Source: Chloroflexota bacterium
Lineage (GTDB): Bacteria; Chloroflexota; Limnocylindria; Limnocylindrales; CSP1-4
Length of the DNA stretch: 6,781 bases
Assembly: GCA_025355255.1 (NCBI GenBank)
Contig: JANYAA010000022.1
Location: forward strand, 1-6,781
Direction of reading: 5' to 3'
Shown piece after piece: positions 1 through 6,781 of this stretch. The notes below the pieces were generated by a model. That model made no database searches. It was not told the origin of the DNA and worked only from the letters and a program-made list of their open reading frames with translations. Every line of letters starts with the position of its first letter. Position 1 is the first letter of the stretch. A program made the translations under genes and the position numbers.

Positions 1-251
1 CCGGCCGCTGCGGGCTCGATGGCCGCCAGCAGCAGCGGGAAGACCGCCGCCATCGTCTCTGGCGTGTCGCCGTAGAAGGCCTCGGGGTAGCCCTCGCCCA
101 GACCGACAAGGCCCGCCCCGCCGGCCGCGTCGTCACGGACCTCCACCACAACCGTGGTGACGACATGGCCCTCGCCTGGCGTGGAGCGGGCAATGATGAA
201 CGGGTCCCGCAGCTGCAGGCGCAGGGTCTGGTGGCGGATGGAGAACGTCAT
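1..251 (-). CDS. dgcA: Enolase-superfamily epimerase, N-terminal part (dipeptide epimerase / DgcA-like N-acetyl-D-glutamate racemase), cut by left edge
   Basis: Only the first 83 codons are in the window; the gene continues past position 1. The ATG at 251-249 overlaps the TGA of the upstream gene as ATGA, which fixes the start and implies translational coupling. The translation begins MTFSIRHQTLRLQLRDPF and contains GLGEGYPEAFYGDTPET at about residues 50-66. This is the capping-domain layout of mandelate racemase/muconate-lactonising enzymes of the L-Ala-D/L-Glu epimerase type: an aromatic/basic beta strand, a PF motif, then G(L)GE with a following Y/T-rich segment. The catalytic barrel with its Lys, Asp and Glu residues lies outside the window, so substrate cannot be read. 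The family epimerises dipeptides or N-acyl amino acids at the alpha carbon with Mg2+. Because the partner gene is DgcN-like, racemisation of N-acetyl-D-glutamate to the L form is favoured by inference; a muropeptide dipeptide epimerase is the main alternative. Confidence 0.82.
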   Translation of the reverse strand, partial: MTFSIRHQTLRLQLRDPFIIARSTPGEGHVVTTVVVEVRDDAAGGAGLVGLGEGYPEAFYGDTPETMAAVFPLLLAAIEPAAA

Positions 252-1348
252 GCCGGGGTCACCCAGGGCAGCGCGTCCACTGCTGTCTCGATGTCGCGCC
301 AAAGGCCGTCGCCCCCGAAGCGAACTGGGTCGGCGCACGGCAGACCGGTCTCCTCACCGATGGCCGCGATCACCTCGCGCGCCTGCACCTCATCAGCGAT
401 CAGCGACGTGTTGAGCGCCAAGGCCACCACGCGCGACGGCGCCACAAGACCTGCCACCTGCTCGTGGAGGCGGATGAAGTCGGGCAGCGGCGCCAAGGGG
501 AAGCTGCGCTCGGGCAGGTGGGAGAACTCGTGAGCGGTCAGCCCCGGCTTGTGGACCAGGACCATCGCGTGCGGCGTTGCGCCGTGGATGAGGCCGAGGG
601 TGACGCAGCTGTAGGCCGGGTGATCAAGCGATCCCTGACCCTCAACGAGCACCCAGTCGCCGCGGCGCTCACCCTCTGCCACCAACTCCTCCACGGCCCC
701 CTGCACAAAGTCGGAGATCACGCGGTCTACGGCAACGCCCCAGCCCTCGATCATCATCCCGGTCTGGCCCGTGGCGACAAACGCGGTTGAACGGCCCGCT
801 TCGACCGCAGCGCGCCGAAGCTCGAGCGCCACCGACATCTTGCCGATGGCGCAGTCCGTGCCCACAGTCAGGATCACGCGCTTGCCGGCGCCATGGCGGC
901 GACCCACAGCCGTCTCGTGGCGATCCGGCGGCCGGCGGTAGTCCACGATGCTGGCATCAGCTGCCACGGCAGCGGCGGCAAACTCGGGGTCGTCGCCCAA
1001 GAAGCTGTGCAGCCCGGAGTGGACGTCCAGACCCGCGGCGATGGCCGCCAAAATCACCTCGCGCCACGAGTCCGGCAGCCTGCCGCCGGTCGGCGCAATG
1101 CCAATCATCAGCCCGTTCGCGCGCGGCTCAATCCCAAGCGCCTCGCTGAGGCTCTCCACAATCGGTATGGCGAAGCGCGGGTTGTCGCCCAGCCAGCTCT
1201 GGACGTTGCCGCCGGCCTGCTCGGAGTCAATCACCGCAAGCACGGTGTCGCGGCCAAAGCGGATGACGCCCATGGCGGTCTTGCCGTTGTGGTAGTTGAA
1301 GTTGCCCTCGGCAAGGATCACGAGGCGGCGGTCGGCAGAGGCGGGCAT
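248..1348 (-). CDS. dgcN: DUF1611 family protein, DgcN-like (putative D-glutamate N-acetyltransferase)
   Basis: A 366-residue protein of usual DUF1611 length. The frame stays open upstream to 1510, but that would run into the tRNA. The ATG at 1348 is preceded by GGAAGGA, and the recognisable domain starts right there (RRLVILAEGNFNYHNGKTAMG), so this start is chosen. An N-terminal Rossmann-like part carries DSEQAGGNV (about residues 41-49), IGIAPTGGRLP (82-92) and GLHSFLGDDPE (112-122). The C-terminal part carries a P-loop-like VGTDCAIGKMS (162-172, Lys170), ATGQTGMM (192-199) and VEGQGSL (235-241). Known for the family: DgcN of Pseudoalteromonas sp. CF6-2 acetylates D-Glu to N-acetyl-D-Glu, which DgcA converts to N-acetyl-L-Glu for hydrolysis to L-Glu. 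The 4-bp overlap with an epimerase gene matches that pair. The acetyl donor, substrate and activity of this copy are inferred. The protein is probably cytoplasmic, since no signal or membrane segment is seen. Confidence 0.88.
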   Translation of the reverse strand: MPASADRRLVILAEGNFNYHNGKTAMGVIRFGRDTVLAVIDSEQAGGNVQSWLGDNPRFAIPIVESLSEALGIEPRANGLMIGIAPTGGRLPDSWREVILAAIAAGLDVHSGLHSFLGDDPEFAAAAVAADASIVDYRRPPDRHETAVGRRHGAGKRVILTVGTDCAIGKMSVALELRRAAVEAGRSTAFVATGQTGMMIEGWGVAVDRVISDFVQGAVEELVAEGERRGDWVLVEGQGSLDHPAYSCVTLGLIHGATPHAMVLVHKPGLTAHEFSHLPERSFPLAPLPDFIRLHEQVAGLVAPSRVVALALNTSLIADEVQAREVIAAIGEETGLPCADPVRFGGDGLWRDIETAVDALPWVTPA

Positions 1349-1351
1349 GGG

Positions 1352-1358
1352 TCCTTCC
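1352..1358 (-). promoter_or_regulatory. Ribosome binding site of the DgcN-like gene
   Basis: Minus-strand GGAAGGA ends three bases before the ATG at 1348 (GGAAGG core with a 4-base spacer). It decides the start codon against the longer open frame that reaches 1510 and overlaps the tRNA. A TATCCT hexamer on the minus strand at 1395-1400 could be the -10 box of this gene. I see no well-spaced -35 partner (TTGTCG lies 22 bases away), so that promoter is not called. Confidence 0.6.
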
Positions 1359-1462
1359 AGGGCGGCTGCGCAGGGGGCCGAGACAGGTGGTGGGAGGATA
1401 CGGCCATCGTCCGCGGCGGGAGCGACAACCTCGGCACCGAGCACTGGGCGCGGACATGACGA

Positions 1463-1487
1463 CGCCCCCGGGGCAGACCCGAGGGCG
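1463..1487 (-). terminator. Strong GC hairpin just downstream of tRNA-Glu, terminator-like without a U tract
   Basis: Read on the minus strand, positions 1487-1478 pair with 1472-1463 in a 10-bp stem. Nine pairs are Watson-Crick and one is G-U. The loop is 5 bases (1477-1473, TCTGC). On the plus strand the same position is a C-A mismatch, so the full stem exists only in the minus-strand transcript. The stem starts 12 bases after the tRNA CCA end. It is followed by TCGTCATGT rather than a run of U, so it may be a weak or factor-assisted terminator, or a 3' stability/processing hairpin. Confidence 0.5.
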
Positions 1488-1499
1488 GTGGGCAGAGGC

Positions 1500-1576
1500 T
1501 GGTACCGCATACCGGATTCGAACCGGTGATCTCCGCCTTGAGAGGGCGGCGTCCTGGGCCTCTAGACGAATGCGGC
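1500..1576 (-). tRNA. tRNA-Glu, anticodon CUC
   Basis: The minus strand folds as a full cloverleaf. The acceptor stem GCCGCAT/ATGCGGT (1576-1570 with 1510-1504) has a G-U first pair. The D arm is at about 1567-1551 with GTC/GAC ends. The anticodon stem CCGCC/GGCGG (1549-1545 with 1537-1533) has loop CTCTCAA, with anticodon CTC at 1542-1540. The T arm ACCGG-TTCGAAT-CCGGT lies at 1527-1511. The discriminator base A at 1503 is followed by a genome-encoded CCA at 1502-1500. Anticodon CUC reads GAG, the preferred Glu codon in DNA this GC-rich. No intron or unusual base is seen. Confidence 0.96.
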
Positions 1577-1608
1577 GTCGTGCTGGCCGTTTGCGCGGCC
1601 GGGCGGGC

Positions 1609-1638
1609 AGGATAGCAGGCGCCGTGCAGGACCCGCAA
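1609..1638 (-). promoter_or_regulatory. Candidate sigma70-type promoter of tRNA-Glu
   Basis: On the minus strand TTGCGG (1638-1633) lies 18 bases before TATCCT (1614-1609). The second box is preceded by TGC, giving an extended -10 of the TGnTATCCT type. Transcription would start near 1602, about 25 bases before the mature tRNA 5' end. A 7-bp hairpin (1583-1589 with 1596-1602, one G-U) fills that short leader. Upstream, GCGTG at 1641-1645 can pair with CACGC at 1661-1665. This is the only, and weak, terminator-like hairpin after the hydrolase stop at 1673. Nothing else is seen in the 1577-1672 gap. Confidence 0.45.
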
Positions 1639-1672
1639 CCGCGTGCCACCCCATCGCGGCCACGCCCAACCC

Positions 1673-2542
1673 CTAGAGGCGATGCGCCTCCAGGAACGCG
1701 CGCAGCGTCTCAGCAACCTGCAGGTAGCTCTGTTCCCCGAGAACCAGGCCGTAGTGTGAATGGGCGCCAAACGGCTCATATTGCGCGCCAAGCCAGTCCG
1801 CCAGCACCTCCACCGACGGCTCCGGCACGTACACGTCGAGACCAGCGCCAATGACCAGGCGCGGCACATCCGGGAGCGCCATCCGGTCCACCGAGACACC
1901 CTGGAGCACCTGGCGGCGGGCCAGACCAGACTCGAAGGCCTTCTGGCCAAGCAGGTGCTGGATCCGCACCACGTCGGAGATTGACAGGTCTCGGTGCTCG
2001 CGTGTCAGCCGCTCCGGAAGGGTCTCCCAGCCAAGTTCCGCTCGGCCCCACGCGTCGGGCACGTCGCGCACAAGATGGGTGCGGGCCGGCTCGCGCACCT
2101 CTCGGGGCAGCTCGGGCGAGAGCAGGACGTACGCGGCCACAGGGAGCCGCTCAATCGCCTTGAGCAGCAGCAGACCGCCCAGGCCGTGGCCCACGGCGAT
2201 GGCGTTTGGGCCAAGGCGCTCCAGCGCCGCCACGACATCCTCGGTGTAGGACTCGATATCCAGCGTGGCCGGGTCCGCGGTCTGGCTCCAGTAGTGGTTG
2301 CGCAGGTTCAGCGCGTGGCCTTCCCAGCCGCGCGCTGCGAAATGGTGCAGGTAGCGCTCCCACACCCACGATCCGCCCAAGAAGCCGTGCACGAAGAGCA
2401 GCGGCTTTCGACGCGAGCGCCGCTCCGGAAGCCAGGACTCCACATACAGACCACGCTCAGCCAGCTCAATCTCGTCCTTGCGGACGGGACGACCCGGCGG
2501 CGGCGTGCGGGCGGCGAGGCGGTCGGTGGTCGTGTGGGTCAT
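1673..2542 (-). CDS. Alpha/beta hydrolase fold protein with Gly in the nucleophile position
   Basis: A 289-residue protein. The ATG at 2542 lies 7 bp after the stop of the DUF1015 gene; the frame continues upstream but only by overlapping that gene. No strong Shine-Dalgarno is seen, so translation probably depends on the upstream gene. The fold is shown by the oxyanion motif VHGFLGGSW (51-59), the nucleophile-elbow segment AVGHGLGGLLLL (116-127), an acid-loop GAGLDVYVPE (232-241, Asp236) and a late GAHSHYGLVLGE (259-270, His261/His263). A GxSxG elbow is expected, but codon 120 (2185-2183) is GGC, so Ser is replaced by Gly. The acid and His are kept. There is no signal peptide or membrane helix, so it is probably cytoplasmic. 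It could be a non-catalytic binding protein, a decaying esterase/lipase, or carry a one-base error (AGC to GGC). Substrate cannot be assigned. Confidence 0.85.
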   Translation of the reverse strand: MTHTTTDRLAARTPPPGRPVRKDEIELAERGLYVESWLPERRSRRKPLLFVHGFLGGSWVWERYLHHFAARGWEGHALNLRNHYWSQTADPATLDIESYTEDVVAALERLGPNAIAVGHGLGGLLLLKAIERLPVAAYVLLSPELPREVREPARTHLVRDVPDAWGRAELGWETLPERLTREHRDLSISDVVRIQHLLGQKAFESGLARRQVLQGVSVDRMALPDVPRLVIGAGLDVYVPEPSVEVLADWLGAQYEPFGAHSHYGLVLGEQSYLQVAETLRAFLEAHRL

Positions 2543-2549
2543 GCGGCGG

Positions 2550-3859
<1,310 letters not shown>

Positions 3860-3864
3860 GAAGG

Positions 3865-3869
3865 TCCTT
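3865..3869 (-). promoter_or_regulatory. Ribosome binding site of the DUF1015 gene
   Basis: Minus-strand AAGGA with a 5-base spacer (3864-3860) before the GTG at 3859. This supports the GTG over the ATG at 3964, which would add 35 residues of non-family sequence and extend past the plus-strand promoter region. Confidence 0.7.
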
Positions 3870-3916
3870 GGACGTCCTCGGCATGTCGGGTGGCCCAGCG
3901 CCTCCGGCGGGGCCTC

Positions 3917-3944
3917 TTGTCCGAGCGTCCCTGCATCGTACGAT
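3917..3944 (+). promoter_or_regulatory. Candidate promoter for the 818-residue exported protein and ABC genes
   Basis: TTGTCC (3917-3922) and TACGAT (3939-3944) are separated by 16 bases, each matching the sigma70 consensus at 4 of 6 positions. Transcription would begin near 3950 and give a leader of about 125 bases before the GTG at 4077. It is the best-spaced pair I found in the 217-bp divergent gap. No matching minus-strand promoter for DUF1015 stands out. Confidence 0.35.
3935..3944. repeat. 10-bp perfect palindrome over the candidate -10 box
   Basis: ATCGTACGAT is identical on both strands and includes the proposed plus-strand -10 TACGAT. The same hexamer read on the other strand (3940-3935) could be a -10 for the divergent DUF1015 gene, though a -35 partner is lacking. 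It could equally be an operator half-site pair, or chance. Confidence 0.4.
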
Positions 3945-3957
3945 AGGCGGGTCGCGA

Positions 3958-3986
3958 GGGCCACCTATCACCCGGGTCAGTGGCCC
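3958..3986 (+). repeat. Inverted repeat in the leader, 7-bp perfect arms
   Basis: GGGCCAC (3958-3964) and GTGGCCC (3980-3986) are perfect inverted arms around a 15-base loop. The loop itself contains the palindrome ACCCGGGT (3970-3977). If transcription starts near 3950, this forms the first hairpin of the leader RNA. No U run follows, so it is not a standard terminator. As DNA it could be a repressor site. Confidence 0.5.
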
Positions 3987-4001
3987 CGACAGGAGATGGG
4001 G

Positions 4002-4069
4002 CCTCTGGTGCAACTTTCCGGCACGCCCGTGCGTCGTTGGCAAGACGCGTCCAGTTCCGCTACCAGAGG
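4002..4069 (+). promoter_or_regulatory. Leader inverted repeat pairing with the Shine-Dalgarno sequence (candidate cis-regulatory RNA)
   Basis: CCTCTGGT (4002-4009) pairs perfectly with ACCAGAGG (4062-4069), extended inward by a G-U pair (4010 with 4061). The 3' arm covers most of the Shine-Dalgarno AGAGGAG at 4065-4071. The enclosed bases can form competing hairpins: GCAC/GTGC (4021-4024 with 4029-4032) and GCGTC/GACGC (4031-4035 with 4044-4048). These share bases 4031-4032, so they exclude each other. That layout allows alternative folds that hide or free the ribosome site. It matches no riboswitch consensus I can recognise. Confidence 0.45.
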
Positions 4070-4071
4070 AG
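4065..4071 (+). promoter_or_regulatory. Ribosome binding site of the exported 818-residue protein
   Basis: AGAGGAG, followed by the 5-base spacer TCCGT and a GTG at 4077. This near-ideal site sets the start, with a signal peptide beginning right after it. The frame is open upstream to 3612, but that part overlaps the divergent DUF1015 gene. Confidence 0.8.
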
Positions 4072-4076
4072 TCCGT

Positions 4077-6533
4077 GTGCCGCTGCGCAAGCCGGGCCGT
4101 GCCGTCCGCCTGTCACGCGCCGTCGCCGGTGCCGCACTGGTGCTGCTCGCGCTTGCGCCTGCCGCCCCTGCAGCCGCGGACGGCGGCCTGACGATGACGG
4201 CCAGGGCGCTCCTGCAAGGCCATGCGCGCCAGGGCGCCTGGATGGCGGTTGCCGTTGATGTCGAGAACGCGGGCCCAACTGTGACTGGCGAGCTCCGCGT
4301 GACGGGCGGCCCCGACATGCGCACTCGCTTCGGCCTACCGGTGGAGCTCGCAACAGGCTCGCGCAAGACGTTCACCCTCTATGTCCAGCCGCCCGGCTTC
4401 GTGGGCTCCACGAGCCCGCTCGTTGTGGATCTGATCTCGGGCGGCGCCTCAGTGGCCACGGCGAAGGCCGCAGTCGCCCTGGACGACCCCAACCAGCTCG
4501 TCGTGGGCATCCTCGCCGAGAACCCGGCCAAGATCGTGAGCCAGGTCGCGCTGCTGCCCAACTCGGCCACCGGCACCACCGCTGTCCTCGTGCCCCTGAC
4601 CTCGGCCGACTTGCCGGACCGTGTCCAGGGTTGGGCCGGACTGGACCGCCTGGTCTGGCAGGACACCGACGCGGCCTCGCTGAACACGGACCAGCTCGCG
4701 GCGCTTGGCCGCTGGGTTGCCGCGGGTGGGCGCCTCGTCATCGTCGGCGGCACGTCAGGGCCCGACTCACTCAACGCTATCCCTGAAGACCTGCTCCCCT
4801 ACCGGCCCACAGGTGTACTCGATGTGGATCCCACGCTCCTTCGCCCGGTGCTGGGCACGCTGCCCGGCGGCGCTGCCCCGGTTGCGGCCCTTGTGGGATC
4901 GCCGGGCAAGGGCAGGCCGCTCGTCACCTCAGGAGATCGCGTGGCGGCGGCCGATATGCCGTATGGATCCGGCTTCGTCACGCTGTTGGGCTTCAACCCG
5001 CTAAGCGGGTGGATTGCCGCGGACAGCACGGTCGAGGTGCCGCTGTGGCGACGCCTGCTGCCGCAGCGGTCCGGCACGGTGGTGGCGCTCACAGATGACA
5101 GCCAGCTGGTGTCGGGCGCGGCCAGCTTGCCGAGCCTCTCACTGCCGCCGACGAGCGGCCTGCTGGTCCTGCTCTTCGGCTACATCCTGCTCATCGGTCC
5201 AGTGAACTATGCCGTCCTGCGGCGACTGGACCGCCGTGAGTGGGCCTGGGCCACGGTTCCAGCGCTGATCCTGGTGTTCACGGCTGGGTCGTTTGGGATC
5301 GGCGCAGTGACTCGCGGCTCCAGCGTCATCATCCACGAGGTCGCCATCGTCCGCGGCGCCCCTGGGACGGACCTCGCATCGGCCCAGTCTTGGCTGGGCA
5401 TCTTCAGCCCCACGCGCGCCTCGTTTGCCGTGACCGTGCCGGGCGACGCGCTGATTGCCGGTCCAATCAGCGGCGACATGTTCAACAGCGGCAGCACCAG
5501 CCCACTCGATGTCCTGGAGGGCAACCCGACGCGGGTTCGCGATTTGGGCGTCGGCTATGGCTCGCTGCGCACAATCCGCGCGGAGGGAAGCGCCTCGGGT
5601 CCGGTAGTTGAGGCCAGCCTCCACTTGGCTGACTCCACGCTCACCGGGACCGTCATCAACCGCTCGGCCATCACCCTCCAAGCGCCGGCGCTAGTGCTGG
5701 GCTCGTCGGTTGCAACGCTTCCGGACCTCGCGCCAGGGGCAACGGTCACGATCACCCTGCCGCTCGCGGGCGTTGCGTCCAACCAGGTTCAGCTCTCCGA
5801 GAAGGTGGTGGGCCAGGTCAACTGGGGCGGCGTCGGGATGGACGAGGTGACCCAGCGCAAGATGGTGCGCCGTGCGGTCATCGACCAGATCGCGATGGAT
5901 CCGATGACGGGGGCGGGCTGGTCGCTCCCCGCAGGGTCTGCGGTGCTGCTCGCCTGGGGCAGCGACCCGGTGATTCCCGCCACCATCGACGGCCAGCAGG
6001 TGCGGCGGGTCGCCGATGTGCTGTACCAGATCCCGTTCCGCTACTCCATCAATGGCAAGGTCTCATTCACCGATGACCTCCTGCCGCCCACGATGGTCAG
6101 CAACGATGCCTCGTTCTTCTCTAAGGACCCGTTGTCGATAGGCTTGGGCACAGGGACCATCGAGATGGACTACCGGCCGGTGGCTTTCGACGGCACCTTC
6201 ACGCCCTCGGATGTCGTGGTGGCCATGAACAACGGCGACCCGACCATGCTTGGCGGCGACCCGATCGCCGCCAAGCCCGAGGTGCGCTGCGACATCACCA
6301 CGGCCAACTGCAGCCGAGTACAGGACGGTCTGCCGGAGCTCGACGTCTTCGACGTGAAGGCGGGCGTATGGGTGCAGTTCGCCCACCTTTCCCTCGGCCA
6401 GAGCTATCGCCTGCCGGACGCCTCGCGCTGGCTCGATCCCGCCACCGGGGACCTGCGCGTGAGGTTCGTCAACGAGCGGACCGACCAGGTCTACTTCAAG
6501 TTCCGCGCCGTGGTTTCGGGATCCGTGCAGTGA
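4077..6533 (+). CDS. Exported membrane-anchored protein of unknown function, partner of an ABC transporter ATPase
   Basis: An 818-residue protein. Residues 1-34 form a signal peptide: Arg/Lys-rich N-terminus, hydrophobic AGAALVLLALAP core, and an AAA-D cleavage-like end. Residues 35-140 look like a beta-rich domain (vDVENAGPTVTGELRV). Residues about 140-315 resemble a class I glutamine-amidotransferase-like fold (LNTDQLAALGRWVAAGGRLVIVGG at 202-225 falls here) without an evident catalytic Cys. Two membrane helices follow at about 359-380 and 391-412, joined by a basic loop (LRRLDRREWAW). This places residues 35-358 and 413-818 outside the membrane. The C-terminal part is beta-rich; its Cys738 and Cys745 are the only cysteines and could form a disulphide. 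Proteins of this layout sit beside ABC-2 export genes, and the TGA here overlaps the ATPase start. Role by inference: the extracytoplasmic component of an exporter or envelope-remodelling complex. I know no characterised homologue by name. Confidence 0.85.
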   Translation: MPLRKPGRAVRLSRAVAGAALVLLALAPAAPAAADGGLTMTARALLQGHARQGAWMAVAVDVENAGPTVTGELRVTGGPDMRTRFGLPVELATGSRKTFTLYVQPPGFVGSTSPLVVDLISGGASVATAKAAVALDDPNQLVVGILAENPAKIVSQVALLPNSATGTTAVLVPLTSADLPDRVQGWAGLDRLVWQDTDAASLNTDQLAALGRWVAAGGRLVIVGGTSGPDSLNAIPEDLLPYRPTGVLDVDPTLLRPVLGTLPGGAAPVAALVGSPGKGRPLVTSGDRVAAADMPYGSGFVTLLGFNPLSGWIAADSTVEVPLWRRLLPQRSGTVVALTDDSQLVSGAASLPSLSLPPTSGLLVLLFGYILLIGPVNYAVLRRLDRREWAWATVPALILVFTAGSFGIGAVTRGSSVIIHEVAIVRGAPGTDLASAQSWLGIFSPTRASFAVTVPGDALIAGPISGDMFNSGSTSPLDVLEGNPTRVRDLGVGYGSLRTIRAEGSASGPVVEASLHLADSTLTGTVINRSAITLQAPALVLGSSVATLPDLAPGATVTITLPLAGVASNQVQLSEKVVGQVNWGGVGMDEVTQRKMVRRAVIDQIAMDPMTGAGWSLPAGSAVLLAWGSDPVIPATIDGQQVRRVADVLYQIPFRYSINGKVSFTDDLLPPTMVSNDASFFSKDPLSIGLGTGTIEMDYRPVAFDGTFTPSDVVVAMNNGDPTMLGGDPIAAKPEVRCDITTANCSRVQDGLPELDVFDVKAGVWVQFAHLSLGQSYRLPDASRWLDPATGDLRVRFVNERTDQVYFKFRAVVSGSVQ

Positions 6534-6781
6534 GCGGGATCATCCGGGCCACCGGCCTCGTCAAGCGCTACGACCGCACCGTGGCTGTGGGCGGCCTCGA
6601 CCTCGACATCGCCCAGGGCGAGATCTTCGGTCTCGTCGGGCCTAACGGCGCAGGCAAGACCACCACGCTCCGCATCCTCGGCACGCTTCTGGTGCCCGAC
6701 GCAGGCGAGGCGGAGGTGGCGGGCTTCTCCGTCCGCAGCAACCCCAACGAGGTGCGCCGGGTTCTGGGCTTCATGCCCGAC
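6530..6781 (+). CDS. ABC transporter ATP-binding protein, N-terminal part, cut by right edge
   Basis: The first 84 codons are present. The GTG at 6530 overlaps the TGA of the upstream gene (GTGA), so it is coupled to it; no separate strong ribosome site is seen. The sequence begins VSGIIRATGLVKRYDRTVAV, typical of ABC-2/CcmA-type ATPases. It has Walker A GPNGAGKTT at residues 37-45 and a following LRILGTLLVPDAGEAEVAG. The window ends at GFMPD (80-84), where the Q-loop begins. Asp occupies the place where Gln or Glu is usual, a variant I associate with a subset of ABC-2 exporters. Signature motif, Walker B and H-loop lie outside the window, as presumably does the permease. It would hydrolyse ATP at the inner face of the membrane to drive export; the substrate is unknown. 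Confidence 0.93.
   Translation, partial: MSGIIRATGLVKRYDRTVAVGGLDLDIAQGEIFGLVGPNGAGKTTTLRILGTLLVPDAGEAEVAGFSVRSNPNEVRRVLGFMPD

Noticed and set aside
893..1459. Plus-strand open frame of 188 codons opposite the DgcN-like gene
   Set aside because: It is antisense to a gene with strong family motifs, has no ribosome site, and shows no domain signal.
1349..1510. N-terminal extension of the DgcN-like protein to an ATG at 1510
   Set aside because: The extension reads into the tRNA and the hairpin, is Pro/Ala-rich with no homology pattern, and a ribosome site sits directly before the ATG at 1348.
4001..4070. tRNA-like gene on the minus strand (about 70 bases, paired ends, TTGCCAA loop like tRNA-Gly)
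   Set aside because: The anticodon stem would close on a C-C mismatch, there is no TTCGA-type T loop, and the T stem does not pair. The paired ends are better explained by pairing with the ribosome site.

Overview
The window is very GC-rich bacterial DNA with tightly packed genes, GTG starts and 4-bp gene overlaps. Protein content (a DgcN/DUF1611 protein, a DUF1015 protein, and a large exported protein next to an ABC-2-type ATPase) suggests an uncultured high-GC lineage. Chloroflexota is my best guess, but that is inference and no phylogenetic marker is present.

Left block (1-1576, minus strand): a tRNA-Glu(CUC) gene with an encoded CCA end is followed by a strong hairpin. Then comes a DUF1611/DgcN-like gene whose stop overlaps, as ATGA, the start of an enolase-superfamily epimerase cut by the left edge. 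The DgcN-DgcA pair is known in marine Proteobacteria and haloarchaea. There DgcN N-acetylates D-glutamate and DgcA racemises the product, so salvage of D-glutamate from peptidoglycan is the best reading here.

Middle block (1673-3859, minus strand): a DUF1015 gene is followed after 7 bp by an alpha/beta hydrolase gene. Both look damaged or divergent as written. The DUF1015 frame breaks by one base near 3389, and the hydrolase has Gly where the nucleophilic Ser should be (GHGLGG).

Divergent region (3860-4076): 217 bp holding ribosome binding sites for both flanking genes, a plausible plus-strand promoter, a 10-bp palindrome on its -10 box, and two inverted repeats in the predicted leader. The second repeat would base-pair with the Shine-Dalgarno sequence of the plus-strand gene.

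Right block (4077-6781, plus strand): an 818-residue exported protein with two central membrane helices. It is translationally coupled (GTGA overlap) to an ABC transporter ATPase cut by the right edge. Together they look like the start of an ABC-2-type exporter or envelope-remodelling operon of unknown substrate.
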